Below are positions 1 to 5,807 of a stretch of 6,039 nucleotides of DNA, in pieces. Where the stretch lies: positions 1 through 6,039 of the forward strand of contig CALHGI010000286.1 in assembly GCA_938029995.1 (NCBI GenBank), read 5' to 3'. The number at the start of each line of letters is the position of its first letter. Positions within the stretch are counted from its first letter, which is position 1. The position numbers and the translations under genes are program-made. This DNA is from an uncultured cyanobacterium (lineage in GTDB: Bacteria > Cyanobacteriota > Cyanobacteriia > Phormidesmidales > Phormidesmidaceae). The notes below the pieces were generated by a model. That model ran no database searches. It had not been told where the DNA came from and saw nothing but the letters and a program-made list of their open reading frames with translations.

Positions 1-235
1 ATAGCCGTTTGGACAATATTGGCACAATAATCGGAGTAGGGTCCGAGTCGGATATACAAGATAATGTGAATGCCATAGCCGATGACACTGAGCAACAACA
101 ACAGCCTTTTCTTTTGTGGTGGCTGCCTATTATTTCGAAGAGATACGTTACTCATGATTCAGCTGTTCTCCTTACCCCCGATGGACAGCAGCTCTGTTCT
201 ATCAAGATTACGGGTTGCGATGGAAACCAACACTG
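1..235. other. Left-edge region with no supported gene
   Basis: No protein family, RNA gene or clear hairpin is recognised here. One plus-strand frame is open from the window edge to a stop at 270-272, where it overlaps the 3' end of the methyltransferase gene. Its translation is glutamine-rich (QQQQ near its middle), matches nothing I know, and uses ATA isoleucine codons that the neighbouring real genes avoid. Another plus frame stops at 28-30 and could be the last few codons of a gene entering from the left. This is probably intergenic DNA downstream of the methyltransferase gene. Confidence 0.4.
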
Positions 236-958
236 TTATGCTGTTTTTTCAAAAAATAGGAAATGTTGTTGAGGCAAACGGTCATCTGTCTTGACCCAGG
301 CTAGACCCACCGCTGCCATTTCTTTTTTCACCTGTTTCTCACTCATCTTATGCAGCCGCTTGATCATCACCAACGGGTTCTCTGCTCGATACTCAGCCAG
401 AACCACACGTCCCCCCGGCTTTAGGGCCTCCACCACGTCGGTCATCACCTCCTGAGGTGAGTCAAACTCATGGTAGGCATCCACCATCAGCGCCAGGTCC
501 ACCTGCTCTGATGGTAAATGGGGATTATCTGCATCGGCTTGGATGGTTTGCACATTAGTGAGACCCTGGCGATCGCGTTCTGCTTCTAGCAACTGGATCA
601 TCTCTGGCTGCAAGTCGACGGCGAAGACTTGGCCGTCAGTCACCTGACGCGCCATGCGAAAACTCATATAGCCAGTGCCTGCACCGATATCGGCCACCGT
701 ATCCGTGGGACTAAGCTCTAGGGCTTGGACGGCCAGGTCGGGCTGTTCATCCGTGGCTCGGTTGGAGCGCTCTAGCCAGGAAGCGCCTTGATGCCCCATG
801 ACCTGGGAAATTTCCCGTCCCATGTAGACTTTGCCAATGCCGTCGCTACTGGGTTGTTTGTAACTATATAGGCCGGTGGCAATATCGGTCTGGGTACACC
901 CTAGACAAATAATGGCAACACAGACAGGAATCAGACGGCGGAAGAATCTCAGCACCAT
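236..958 (-). CDS. Class I SAM-dependent methyltransferase with lipoprotein-like leader
   Basis: This 240-residue protein is predicted to transfer a methyl group from S-adenosylmethionine to an unknown substrate. Residues 1-21 look like an export leader: basic (R4, R7, R8), a hydrophobic stretch at 9-19, then ICLGC with Cys21 as a possible lipidation site. The lipobox is not canonical because Cys18 sits at the -3 position. Residues 45-64 (YMGREISQVMGHQGASWLER) are a conserved block I associate with a group of related bacterial methyltransferases. Motif I is VADIGAGTG at 88-96, and the acidic residue after strand 2 is Asp115 (VDLQPEM). The post-core region includes LKPGGRVVLAEY. I chose the ATG at 958 because an upstream in-frame ATG at 1054 lies inside the hemA terminator hairpin and would bury the leader. 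No clear Shine-Dalgarno sequence precedes either. The gene follows hemA by 148 bp and a terminator, so it is probably transcribed separately. The fold is secure; substrate and location are not. Confidence 0.85.
   Translation of the reverse strand: MVLRFFRRLIPVCVAIICLGCTQTDIATGLYSYKQPSSDGIGKVYMGREISQVMGHQGASWLERSNRATDEQPDLAVQALELSPTDTVADIGAGTGYMSFRMARQVTDGQVFAVDLQPEMIQLLEAERDRQGLTNVQTIQADADNPHLPSEQVDLALMVDAYHEFDSPQEVMTDVVEALKPGGRVVLAEYRAENPLVMIKRLHKMSEKQVKKEMAAVGLAWVKTDDRLPQQHFLFFEKTA
569..576. repeat. HIP1 octamer GCGATCGC
   Basis: Perfect copy of the palindromic octamer over-represented in many cyanobacterial genomes. Here it is read in the frame of Glu-Arg-Asp-Arg-Gln in the methyltransferase, unlike the three other copies in the window. 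Confidence 0.9.
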
Positions 959-1031
959 GGAATAGCTTTGTGCACATAGGTCAAGCCATATGCTATCGCT
1001 GAACGCTATCCCATGGGCGACAAAATAGCCT

Positions 1032-1067
1032 AAAAAAATGTAGGGGCATCGCATGCAATGCCCCTAC
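1032..1067 (-). terminator. Rho-independent-type terminator of hemA
   Basis: On the minus strand a perfect 10-bp stem (GTAGGGGCAT pairing with ATGCCCCTAC, 1040-1049 and 1058-1067) encloses an 8-nt loop containing GCATGC. It is followed at once by ATTTTTTTA, a seven-T tract at 1032-1038. It lies 39 bp beyond the hemA stop codon, which is where a terminator is expected. The same hairpin may belong to a dispersed cyanobacterial palindromic repeat, since similar GTAGGGGC...GCCCCTAC elements recur in filamentous species. That last point is from memory. Confidence 0.8.
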
Positions 1068-1092
1068 CTATGGGCGCCATGCCCTACCTATG
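1058..1092. repeat. Two imperfect direct copies of ATGCCC(C)TACCTATG
   Basis: ATGCCCCTACCTATG at 1058-1072 recurs as ATGCCCTACCTATG at 1079-1092, 21 bp downstream and one C shorter. The first copy contains the right arm of the terminator hairpin, so the left arm could also pair, with one bulge, to the second copy. It looks like a partial duplication of the hairpin arm between hemA and the methyltransferase. Confidence 0.65.
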
Positions 1093-1106
1093 AATATTTC
1101 GGGTAT

Positions 1107-2399
1107 CTATCTTTTTTTAGCGGCTGCCTTTTTCTCTTCTAGGTTGAAGAGAACTTGCAATGTCTCCATGGCTTGCTTACGGGACATGGCATCTTCCTGG
1201 GCCCGCAACTGGGTCATGGGGTCGTGCAGAATTTTATTGACGATGCCACGGGACAGGGCTTCGACCACATTCCGATGCTTATCGGAAAAGTCTGCACCCA
1301 GGCGAGATAGGGCTTTTTCTAGCTCTTGCTCACGAATGGCTTCCACCTTAGTACGCAGGCTGCTGATGGTGGATACCGTATCGAGGGAGTTCCACCACTT
1401 CAGAAACTGGTTTAGCTCTTCCTCTAGGATGCCTTCGGCTTCTTGGGCCATCTGACGACGGCTTTCTTGGTTTTTGGCCACCACTTCCTTAAGGTCGTCC
1501 ACGGTGTAGGCATTGACGCCATCTAGCTGCTCAACATTTTTGTGGACATTCCGGGGTACGGAAATATCAAACAGGCTCATGGGACGACCGGCCAAGCAGG
1601 GCTTGACGTTGTCATGGTCGAGCACAGGCTGATCGGAGGAGGTGCAAGTGAAGACAATGTCGGCCTTGGTCACGGCAGCGGACATGTTGTCCATGGTGCC
1701 GGTTTTAATGTCCACATGGCTGTACTCAGCGGCCAGGTCCTTGGCCCGTTGAATGCTGCGGTTGAGGAGGGTAATGTTGACGGCCCGCTTAGAAACTAGG
1801 TGCTTAACGAGCAGACGACCCATTTTGCCTGCACCGATGATGGTGATATGGCAGTTGGTGAAGTCGGGCACCTTCATTTGGGCTAGTTCGGCGGCGGCGG
1901 AGCTCACTGAAACGGCTCCAGTACCAATGCTGGTTTCGGTACGGACGCGCTTACCGGTTTTAATGGCGTCTTTGAACAGACGACTGAGCACCCGGCCAAC
2001 GCCCTTATGCTTTTGACTCTCGGCGAGGGCATGCTTGACCTGGGCCAAAATCTGGCCTTCGCCCAGCACTAGACTATCGAGGCCGGAGGATACGCGGAGC
2101 AGATGCATGATGGCGTCTTGCTGCACCAGGATAAACAGGTGGGGACGAAGCTCATCCACCGGTACATCGCCGTATTCAGACAAGAACTGGATGACTTCGC
2201 GAATGCCGTTTTCGGTGTTGACTAGGACCAGGTGTAGCTCTAGACGGTTACAGGTACTCAGGACCGAAACCTCTTTGACGTGGGGGTAGCTGGTGAGTCT
2301 TGCGATCGCATCCTCAACCTTAGGCGTGGGAATGCTGAGCTTTTCCCGAACCTCGACTGGTGCAGTCTTATGGCTAAGGCCAATAACGGCAATATTCAT
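1107..2399 (-). CDS. hemA: Glutamyl-tRNA reductase
   Basis: This enzyme reduces the glutamate of glutamyl-tRNA(Glu) with NADPH to glutamate-1-semialdehyde. That is the committed step of C5-pathway tetrapyrrole synthesis, feeding heme, chlorophyll, bilins and cobalamin in the cytoplasm. The protein is 430 residues, normal for the family. The N-terminal catalytic domain opens [19 protein letters not shown] and carries the nucleophile Cys50 in STCNRLE (48-54). The signature [15 protein letters not shown] lies at 104-118. The NADPH-binding Rossmann loop is GAGKMG at 189-194. A helical C-terminal dimerisation region follows, ending in a Lys-rich tail (KKAAAKKR). A TTG codon 12 bp upstream is in frame, but the ATG at 2399 fits the conserved N-terminus and has a strong ribosome binding site. 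glpX lies 357 bp upstream on the same strand; I recall this adjacency in other cyanobacteria. The usual N-terminal heme-regulation and FLU-type contacts cannot be judged from sequence. Confidence 0.98.
   Translation of the reverse strand: MNIAVIGLSHKTAPVEVREKLSIPTPKVEDAIARLTSYPHVKEVSVLSTCNRLELHLVLVNTENGIREVIQFLSEYGDVPVDELRPHLFILVQQDAIMHLLRVSSGLDSLVLGEGQILAQVKHALAESQKHKGVGRVLSRLFKDAIKTGKRVRTETSIGTGAVSVSSAAAELAQMKVPDFTNCHITIIGAGKMGRLLVKHLVSKRAVNITLLNRSIQRAKDLAAEYSHVDIKTGTMDNMSAAVTKADIVFTCTSSDQPVLDHDNVKPCLAGRPMSLFDISVPRNVHKNVEQLDGVNAYTVDDLKEVVAKNQESRRQMAQEAEGILEEELNQFLKWWNSLDTVSTISSLRTKVEAIREQELEKALSRLGADFSDKHRNVVEALSRGIVNKILHDPMTQLRAQEDAMSRKQAMETLQVLFNLEEKKAAAKKR
2302..2309. repeat. HIP1 octamer GCGATCGC
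   Basis: Lies near the 5' end of hemA and encodes Ala-Ile-Ala at residues 31-33. Confidence 0.9.
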
Positions 2400-2402
2400 T
2401 CT

Positions 2403-2408
2403 TCCTCC
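2403..2408 (-). promoter_or_regulatory. hemA ribosome binding site
   Basis: The minus strand reads GGGAGGAAGA immediately before the ATG at 2399. The GGAGGA core is three to four bases from the start codon, somewhat close but strong. This decides the start: the in-frame TTG at 2411 lies on the 5' side of the motif and could not use it. Confidence 0.8.
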
Positions 2409-2646
2409 CAAAAATATCCTTTATTAAATGCCTGATACCCCGGCCAGGGTAATCACGATATTCCCAGGCGGGGCAATCGCAGTAAAACTATCTATTTTGA
2501 ATGGCCATAAAGATAGCGCCGTAGCAATACAGCACTAAGACTTTATTGTTCTATGACGGTATGAAAAAACGACCCCCCAACTCAAGGTTTCTCAACAAAA
2601 GTCCATCAAATGGTGTTTACCGTTACCAAACGACACATAGACGTCA
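2409..2646 (-). other. hemA upstream region with small dyads
   Basis: This holds the presumed hemA promoter and leader, but I could not pick -35/-10 boxes with confidence. Visible structures: TACCC/GGGTA with a 6-nt loop at 2436-2451, in the likely leader; CTATCT (2488-2493) and AGATAG (2511-2516) flanking the palindrome ATGGCCAT (2501-2508); and GGTAACGGTAAAC (minus strand, around 2615-2627). No NtcA-type GTA-N8-TAC site was seen. No small gene is supported. Confidence 0.5.
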
Positions 2647-2682
2647 GAACGCCCCAGCCATTTGTCAATAGCTGGGGCGTTC
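2647..2682 (-). terminator. 12-bp hairpin downstream of glpX, candidate terminator
   Basis: GAACGCCCCAGC (2647-2658) pairs perfectly with GCTGGGGCGTTC (2671-2682) around a 12-nt loop, 75 bp past the glpX stop. There is no long T-tract on either strand, so classical intrinsic termination is not certain. An RNA 3'-end stabiliser or an insulator between glpX and hemA are alternatives. Its strength argues that glpX and hemA are not one simple operon. Confidence 0.6.
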
Positions 2683-2756
2683 CTAGGGAAAATAAATTCC
2701 GTTTGATCCCCCCGTTAAACCCCGGTTAAACGTTCGCAGGGAGGGAGCTAAGCAGA

Positions 2757-3794
2757 CTACTTGAGGGCAACGTAGCTAGGATTGTCTTTCATGTGGATGG
2801 TGTCCACAAAGCGAGCAGTCTTGGACTGGTTGGAAATGACCAGGGACTGAGTCCGAGAGCCACCCTTGAAGAAGCGTACGCCGTTCATCAAGAGACCAGG
2901 AGTGATACCACAGCCAGCAAACAGAACTGTTTCACCACAGGCGAGTTCTTCAGCGGTGTAGACCTTATCAGGGTTAGCAATACCCATGGAAGCCAGACGC
3001 TCTAGGTTAGCTTCTTTGCTCTCACCGATAAGACCGGTTTTTACGATGGCAGGATCGTAGATGAGCTGACCTTGGAAGTGACCACCCAAGCAACGCATGG
3101 CGGCGGCGGAAATAACCCCTTCAGGTGCAGCACCAATACCCATTAGGGCGTGGGTGTTAGTCCCTGCAAAGCCACAGGAAATAGCGGCGGATACGTCACC
3201 GTCGCTGATCAGGCGAACGCGGGCACCGGCATCACGGATTTCCTTAATGAGGTCGTTGTGGCGCTCACGCTTCATGACCACAACCACCAGCTCATCGATG
3301 CCACGATCAAGACATTCAGCCAAGATTTTTAGGTTCTCGGTGGCAGACTTGTTAATGTCTACTTTGCCCTTAGCAGCCGGGGGAGCAGCTAACTTCTTCA
3401 TGTAGAAGTCAGGGGCGGCAAATAGACCACCCTTCTCGGAGATGGCCAATACAGCCATGGAACCGGGCTGACCATAGGCGCAAAGGTTAGTACCTTCACA
3501 GGGGTCAACGGCGATGTCAATTTCGATCAGCTCTGTGGGGTTGCAAACTTTCTCAGCGTCAGGCTGAGTGCAAATGCCCACTTCCTCACCGATGAAAAGC
3601 ATGGGAGCATCGTCGCGCTCACCTTCACCAATCACGATTTTGCCGCGCATGTGGATCTGGTTCATGCGCTCACGCATGGCTTCTACAGCCACCTCGTCAG
3701 CAATGTCCTTTTCCCCTTTACCCATCCAACGAGCAGATGCGATCGCAGCCTGCTCAACAACTTCAATAATTTCTAACCCGAGGGTACTTTCCAC
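2757..3794 (-). CDS. glpX: Class II fructose-1,6-bisphosphatase / sedoheptulose-1,7-bisphosphatase
   Basis: The enzyme hydrolyses fructose-1,6-bisphosphate and, in cyanobacteria, sedoheptulose-1,7-bisphosphate, serving the Calvin cycle and gluconeogenesis in the cytoplasm. The protein is 345 residues and full length. Metal and substrate motifs are Asp33-Glu34, GEGERDDAP at 56-64 (Glu57), and DPCEGT at 97-102 (Asp97, Glu100, Thr102), with GDVSAA and APEG further on. Cys75 and Cys99 occupy the positions I recall as the redox disulfide of the Synechocystis enzyme, so light/thioredoxin control is likely. Cys84 and Cys105 are further cysteines in the same region. Translation starts at a GTG (3794-3792); the next residues, [16 protein letters not shown], match the family start. 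A good Shine-Dalgarno motif lies at 3804-3808. hemA follows on the same strand and cobH is divergent upstream. AMP inhibition, known for the cyanobacterial enzyme, cannot be read here. Confidence 0.97.
   Translation of the reverse strand: MESTLGLEIIEVVEQAAIASARWMGKGEKDIADEVAVEAMRERMNQIHMRGKIVIGEGERDDAPMLFIGEEVGICTQPDAEKVCNPTELIEIDIAVDPCEGTNLCAYGQPGSMAVLAISEKGGLFAAPDFYMKKLAAPPAAKGKVDINKSATENLKILAECLDRGIDELVVVVMKRERHNDLIKEIRDAGARVRLISDGDVSAAISCGFAGTNTHALMGIGAAPEGVISAAAMRCLGGHFQGQLIYDPAIVKTGLIGESKEANLERLASMGIANPDKVYTAEELACGETVLFAGCGITPGLLMNGVRFFKGGSRTQSLVISNQSKTARFVDTIHMKDNPSYVALK
3739..3746. repeat. HIP1 octamer GCGATCGC
   Basis: Lies in the first 20 codons of glpX and encodes Ala17-Ile18-Ala19. 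Confidence 0.9.
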
Positions 3795-3803
3795 TGCGTA
3801 TTT

Positions 3804-3808
3804 CCTCC
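3804..3808 (-). promoter_or_regulatory. glpX ribosome binding site
   Basis: The minus strand reads TTGGAGGAAATACGCA before GTG. GGAGG lies nine bases from the start codon, supporting GTG as the initiator; no in-frame ATG is better placed. Confidence 0.75.
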
Positions 3809-4003
3809 AAACTGCCTGCTATTACCAAGACGGCGCTGCTCATCATCAGTATGGCTTCCGGAGGCACTGCGAACTAGCCAGCTCTCCAGAATCATTCCTA
3901 GAATCAGTAGCGGCGTTAAGACTATTTGAGCGCCTTTGATAGTTTCAGAATATCAGACCAAGGGGCCACCTTTCCTGATGCTTACAACACCCGGAACGGT
4001 TGA

Positions 4004-4042
4004 TTCAACGCCCCTCAACCCGTTTAAAACCCCCCTTAACCC
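4004..4042 (-). promoter_or_regulatory. Four phased GGGTT-like units
   Basis: On the minus strand GGGTTAAG, GGGTTTTA, GGGTTGAG and GCGTTGAA start at 4042, 4032, 4021 and 4011, that is, at steps of 10, 11 and 10 bp. One-helical-turn spacing places each unit on the same face of DNA, as in a binding site for several protomers. The array is about 217-248 bp from the glpX start and 247-285 bp from the cobH start. The regulator is unknown and the assignment is inference. Confidence 0.4.
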
Positions 4043-4118
4043 AGCTAGGCGGAAGATCAAAAACAGCCCTAAAGCCTTATGACATCAGAGCTTGGGACTA
4101 AGCATTTTTACTCATCAA

Positions 4119-4143
4119 AGTACTCCGATCTCGGCACAGTACT
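4119..4143. promoter_or_regulatory. Nested dyad AGTACT-CCGA...TCGG-AGTACT
   Basis: Two copies of the palindrome AGTACT (4119-4124 and 4138-4143) flank CCGA-TC-TCGG (4125-4134), with three extra bases (CAC) on the right side. The result is an interrupted 10-bp inverted repeat about 146 bp before cobH. It could be an operator or an RNA hairpin; no regulator can be named. Confidence 0.4.
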
Positions 4144-4248
4144 CTACTTTCGCCTCAATAATTAACCAATATTCAGCCCATATTTCACCAAAAAAATATC
4201 AACACAACGGGTTGAACCCAGGGAAATACCAGAAAAACTGCTGACGAT

Positions 4249-4277
4249 GCTAGTCTATTGAAACTAGCGGAAGCCGC
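4249..4277 (+). promoter_or_regulatory. Two small overlapping hairpins at the cobH translation start
   Basis: GCTAGT (4249-4254) pairs with ACTAGC (4263-4268) around CTATTGAA, and GCGG (4267-4270) pairs with CCGC (4274-4277) around AAG. The two share bases and so are mutually exclusive in part. They end just before GCAGG, the only Shine-Dalgarno-like stretch ahead of ATG 4289. They may affect ribosome access; short stems make this tentative. Confidence 0.3.
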
Positions 4278-4288
4278 AGGCAGTATTT

Positions 4289-4909
4289 ATGGAATGGCAC
4301 GTTACCGATGCACAGAGTTTACGCATCATTGATCAAGAAATTGGTCAACATACGTTTGCACCCGCAGAATATGAAATCGTGCGTCGGGTCATCTACGCCA
4401 CCGCAGACTACGACTATAAAGACCTGATCCAGTTTTCCGATCAGGCCCTGCCGTCTGGTGCAGCGGCCCTGGCGGCCCGCACGACCATTGTCGTGGATGG
4501 TCCCATGGCCCAAGCCGGAATTACCCCCCGGCTACAGGAAACCTTTGCCAACCCGGTATACGGTGCCATGGATGCCATTACCCGGCCCCAAAAGGATCAG
4601 TCCAAGGCCGCCTGGGGCATCGAAACCCTAGCCAAACGATATCCCGAAGCTATTTTTGTCATTGGCCATTCCCAACCCGCCCTAGATAGTTTGGTGCAGC
4701 TGATTGAAACCGATGTGATTCGCCCCTCGTTGGTGATTGCCACACCCGCCGGTTTTTTAGAAGCCGAAGTGACCAAGTCGCGGTTAAAAGATAGCCTCAT
4801 GCCCAGCATTTGTATCGGCGGCCGCAAAGGCAGCACCGTCGTTGCCGTGGCCATTGTCAACGGACTGATTGACCTGGCCTGGAAAGCCTATGGCAGCAAA
4901 ACTGGCTAA
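4289..4909 (+). CDS. cobH: Precorrin-8X methylmutase (CobH/CbiC family)
   Basis: The family moves the C-11 methyl group of (cobalt-)precorrin-8X to C-12, giving hydrogenobyrinic acid or its cobalt form, late in cobalamin synthesis in the cytoplasm. The protein is 206 residues, full length. The N-terminus MEWHVTDAQSLRIIDQEIG matches cyanobacterial members as I remember them. Central blocks are AARTTIVVDGPM (about 62-73) and FANPVYGAMDA; the C-terminal glycine-rich block is GGRKGSTVVAVAIVNGL. The residue expected to be the catalytic His, in VRRVI-H in characterised CobH, is Tyr36 here (VRRVIYATAD). That substitution may be general in cyanobacteria. The ATG at 4289 follows a weak Shine-Dalgarno (GCAGG, about eight bases away). 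The gene is divergent from glpX and converges with a methyltransferase gene. No cobalamin riboswitch precedes it. Family assignment is secure; activity with Tyr36 is inferred. Confidence 0.93.
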   Translation: MEWHVTDAQSLRIIDQEIGQHTFAPAEYEIVRRVIYATADYDYKDLIQFSDQALPSGAAALAARTTIVVDGPMAQAGITPRLQETFANPVYGAMDAITRPQKDQSKAAWGIETLAKRYPEAIFVIGHSQPALDSLVQLIETDVIRPSLVIATPAGFLEAEVTKSRLKDSLMPSICIGGRKGSTVVAVAIVNGLIDLAWKAYGSKTG

Positions 4910-4925
4910 CCCCAAGGGTAGACGT

Positions 4926-4952
4926 GGTCGCCATTGCCTATAGGGTCGCCAT
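4926..4952. repeat. Direct repeat GGTCGCCAT x2
   Basis: GGTCGCCAT occurs at 4926-4934 and 4944-4952, 18 bp apart, just past the cobH stop. The second copy also forms a small hairpin, GGTC-GCCAT-GACC (4944-4956). No function is apparent. Confidence 0.5.
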
Positions 4953-4976
4953 GACCAAGGTAGCGGCCAAACCGTC

Positions 4977-5015
4977 GGCCCCTTAGTGGGCCAAGCCAGG
5001 GTGAGATTAGCCCAC
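4977..5015. terminator. Possible bidirectional terminator between convergent genes
   Basis: GGCCC (4977-4981) can pair with GGGCC (4988-4992) around CTTAGT. Alternatively GTGGGC (4986-4991) pairs with GCCCAC (5010-5015), spanning the stop codon of the methyltransferase gene. The two structures compete for the same bases. Neither has a T-tract, so this rests mainly on position between two converging genes. Confidence 0.3.
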
Positions 5016-5666
5016 CAAAACTTCCATCCGTTCTGCGATCACGGCATAAAACGGATCGCTGCTGGCCATGCCCATCATCTGGAGCAAGGGATTGACGGGG
5101 GGCCCCTGATTGGCCACTACCTCCGGTCGACTAAAGCCTTTAACCGAGGCAAAATAGCGCTTGACTAGGGCGATGTGGCTAGCGTCACTGCTGTCGCGCC
5201 AGGCTGCGATCGCTTTTTGGTAAAACATGCGATTGGAAAAGCTGACAATGAAAATACCACCGGGTTTGAGGACGCGATAGATTTCGGCAAAGACAGCCTC
5301 GGGCTGTTGCAGATATTGCACCGAAACAGTGTTGAGCACAGCATCAAAGGTACGGTCCTCGAAGGGCAGGGTTTGGTTCTCGTTTAGGTTCTGGACAAAG
5401 TAGTGGTCCAACCGGGGGTTTTTGGCCAGTTCCTCGGCGTTCATGCCGTGGCCTTCCACCCGGGCAAACTCCATATCGCTAGGCAGGTGAGAGACCCAAC
5501 TACTCATCATGTCGAAAATACAGCTGTTGGGGGTGAGCCGTTGCCGATATAACTCCGTCAGCTGTTCAATAAACCGTTCATCGACGTGGGTAACTAAGCG
5601 GGGGGCTTCATAGAACAAAGCATCATTGGATGCGTCTAATTTTTGACGCTGACTCGCGGCGAGCAT
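5007..5666 (-). CDS. Class I methyltransferase-like protein with atypical motif I
   Basis: This 219-residue soluble protein resembles SAM-dependent methyltransferases of the Methyltransf_11 type; its substrate is unknown. The clearest evidence is in the C-terminal half: LPFEDRTFDAVLNTVSVQYL (100-119), where FDAVL is the motif-II-like strand, followed by VFAEIYRVLKPGG (125-137), the usual post-II motif. The region that should hold the glycine-rich SAM loop reads CIFDMMSSWVSHLP (49-62), without GxGxG, followed by VEGHGMNAEELAKNP (70-84). I recall this DxMSSW-SHLP pattern in other cyanobacterial and plant homologues, so it is a family trait rather than damage. The ATG at 5666 is the only reasonable start: an in-frame TGA lies nine codons upstream with no other start between. 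There is no clear Shine-Dalgarno. The gene converges with cobH but no functional link is evident. Confidence 0.88.
   Translation of the reverse strand: MLAASQRQKLDASNDALFYEAPRLVTHVDERFIEQLTELYRQRLTPNSCIFDMMSSWVSHLPSDMEFARVEGHGMNAEELAKNPRLDHYFVQNLNENQTLPFEDRTFDAVLNTVSVQYLQQPEAVFAEIYRVLKPGGIFIVSFSNRMFYQKAIAAWRDSSDASHIALVKRYFASVKGFSRPEVVANQGPPVNPLLQMMGMASSDPFYAVIAERMEVLVG
5206..5213. repeat. HIP1 octamer GCGATCGC
   Basis: Encodes Ala-Ile-Ala of QKAIAAWR in the second methyltransferase. A near match, GCGATCAC, lies at 5035-5042. Confidence 0.9.
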
Positions 5667-5699
5667 AGGTTTGTTTAGCGTTGCGGATCCTCAGTCATG

Positions 5700-5732
5700 A
5701 TTTTATCTGCAAAATGCGGTCATATGGCATTT
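5700..5732 (-). promoter_or_regulatory. Possible promoter of the 5007-5666 methyltransferase gene
   Basis: On the minus strand TAAAAT (5705-5700) is a fair -10 box about 34 bp before the start codon, with TTGCAGA in front of it but no good -35 box. Immediately upstream AAATGC (5712-5717) and GCATTT (5727-5732) form a dyad around GGTCATATG, overlapping where a regulator or -35 contact would sit. Position is the main support. Confidence 0.3.
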
Positions 5733-5807
5733 CGCACAGATCGGTTAAGGCTCTAAATTAGCAACGGCAATGGGTTGCTTGGTAAAGCGCTGTTATAGTT
5801 GGGCTTC

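Larger units (their letters stand above)
3809..4288. other. Divergent glpX-cobH regulatory region
   Basis: This 494-bp spacer (with 3795-3808) must hold the promoters of glpX (minus) and cobH (plus). I found no supported gene and no confident -35/-10 pair. Its contents include AGAATCA repeated at 3888 and 3900, the phased GGGTT-like array at 4004-4042, palindrome GTTGATTCAAC at 3999-4009, a 25-bp nested dyad at 4119-4143, palindrome GGGTTGAACCC at 4209-4219, and a 6-bp-stem hairpin at 4249-4268 just before the cobH start. A cobalamin riboswitch was sought and not found. Confidence 0.6.

Noticed and set aside
9..272. Open plus-strand frame at the left edge
   Set aside because: It starts at TTG with no ribosome binding site, has codon use unlike the neighbouring genes, matches no known family, and overlaps the real methyltransferase gene end.
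959..1054. Longer start (ATG 1054) for the lipoprotein-like methyltransferase
   Set aside because: That ATG lies in the loop of the hemA terminator and the extra 32 residues resemble no conserved N-terminus; they would also hide the leader that begins at 958.
1542..2289. Long plus-strand frames opposite hemA
   Set aside because: Antisense shadows of a clearly conserved gene; no independent domain or ribosome binding site is visible.
3097..3939. Plus-strand frames opposite glpX and into its upstream region
   Set aside because: Low-complexity Arg/Ser/Ala-rich translations typical of the reverse complement of a real gene.
4100..4288. Cobalamin riboswitch ahead of cobH
   Set aside because: A GGGAA stretch is present at 4221-4225, but the B12-box-like GCCACTG segment and the rest of the conserved core are absent.
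3795..4288. NtcA (GTA-N8-TAC) or RpaB HLR1 sites
   Set aside because: GTAC and TTACA fragments occur, but none has the required spacing or paired repeat.
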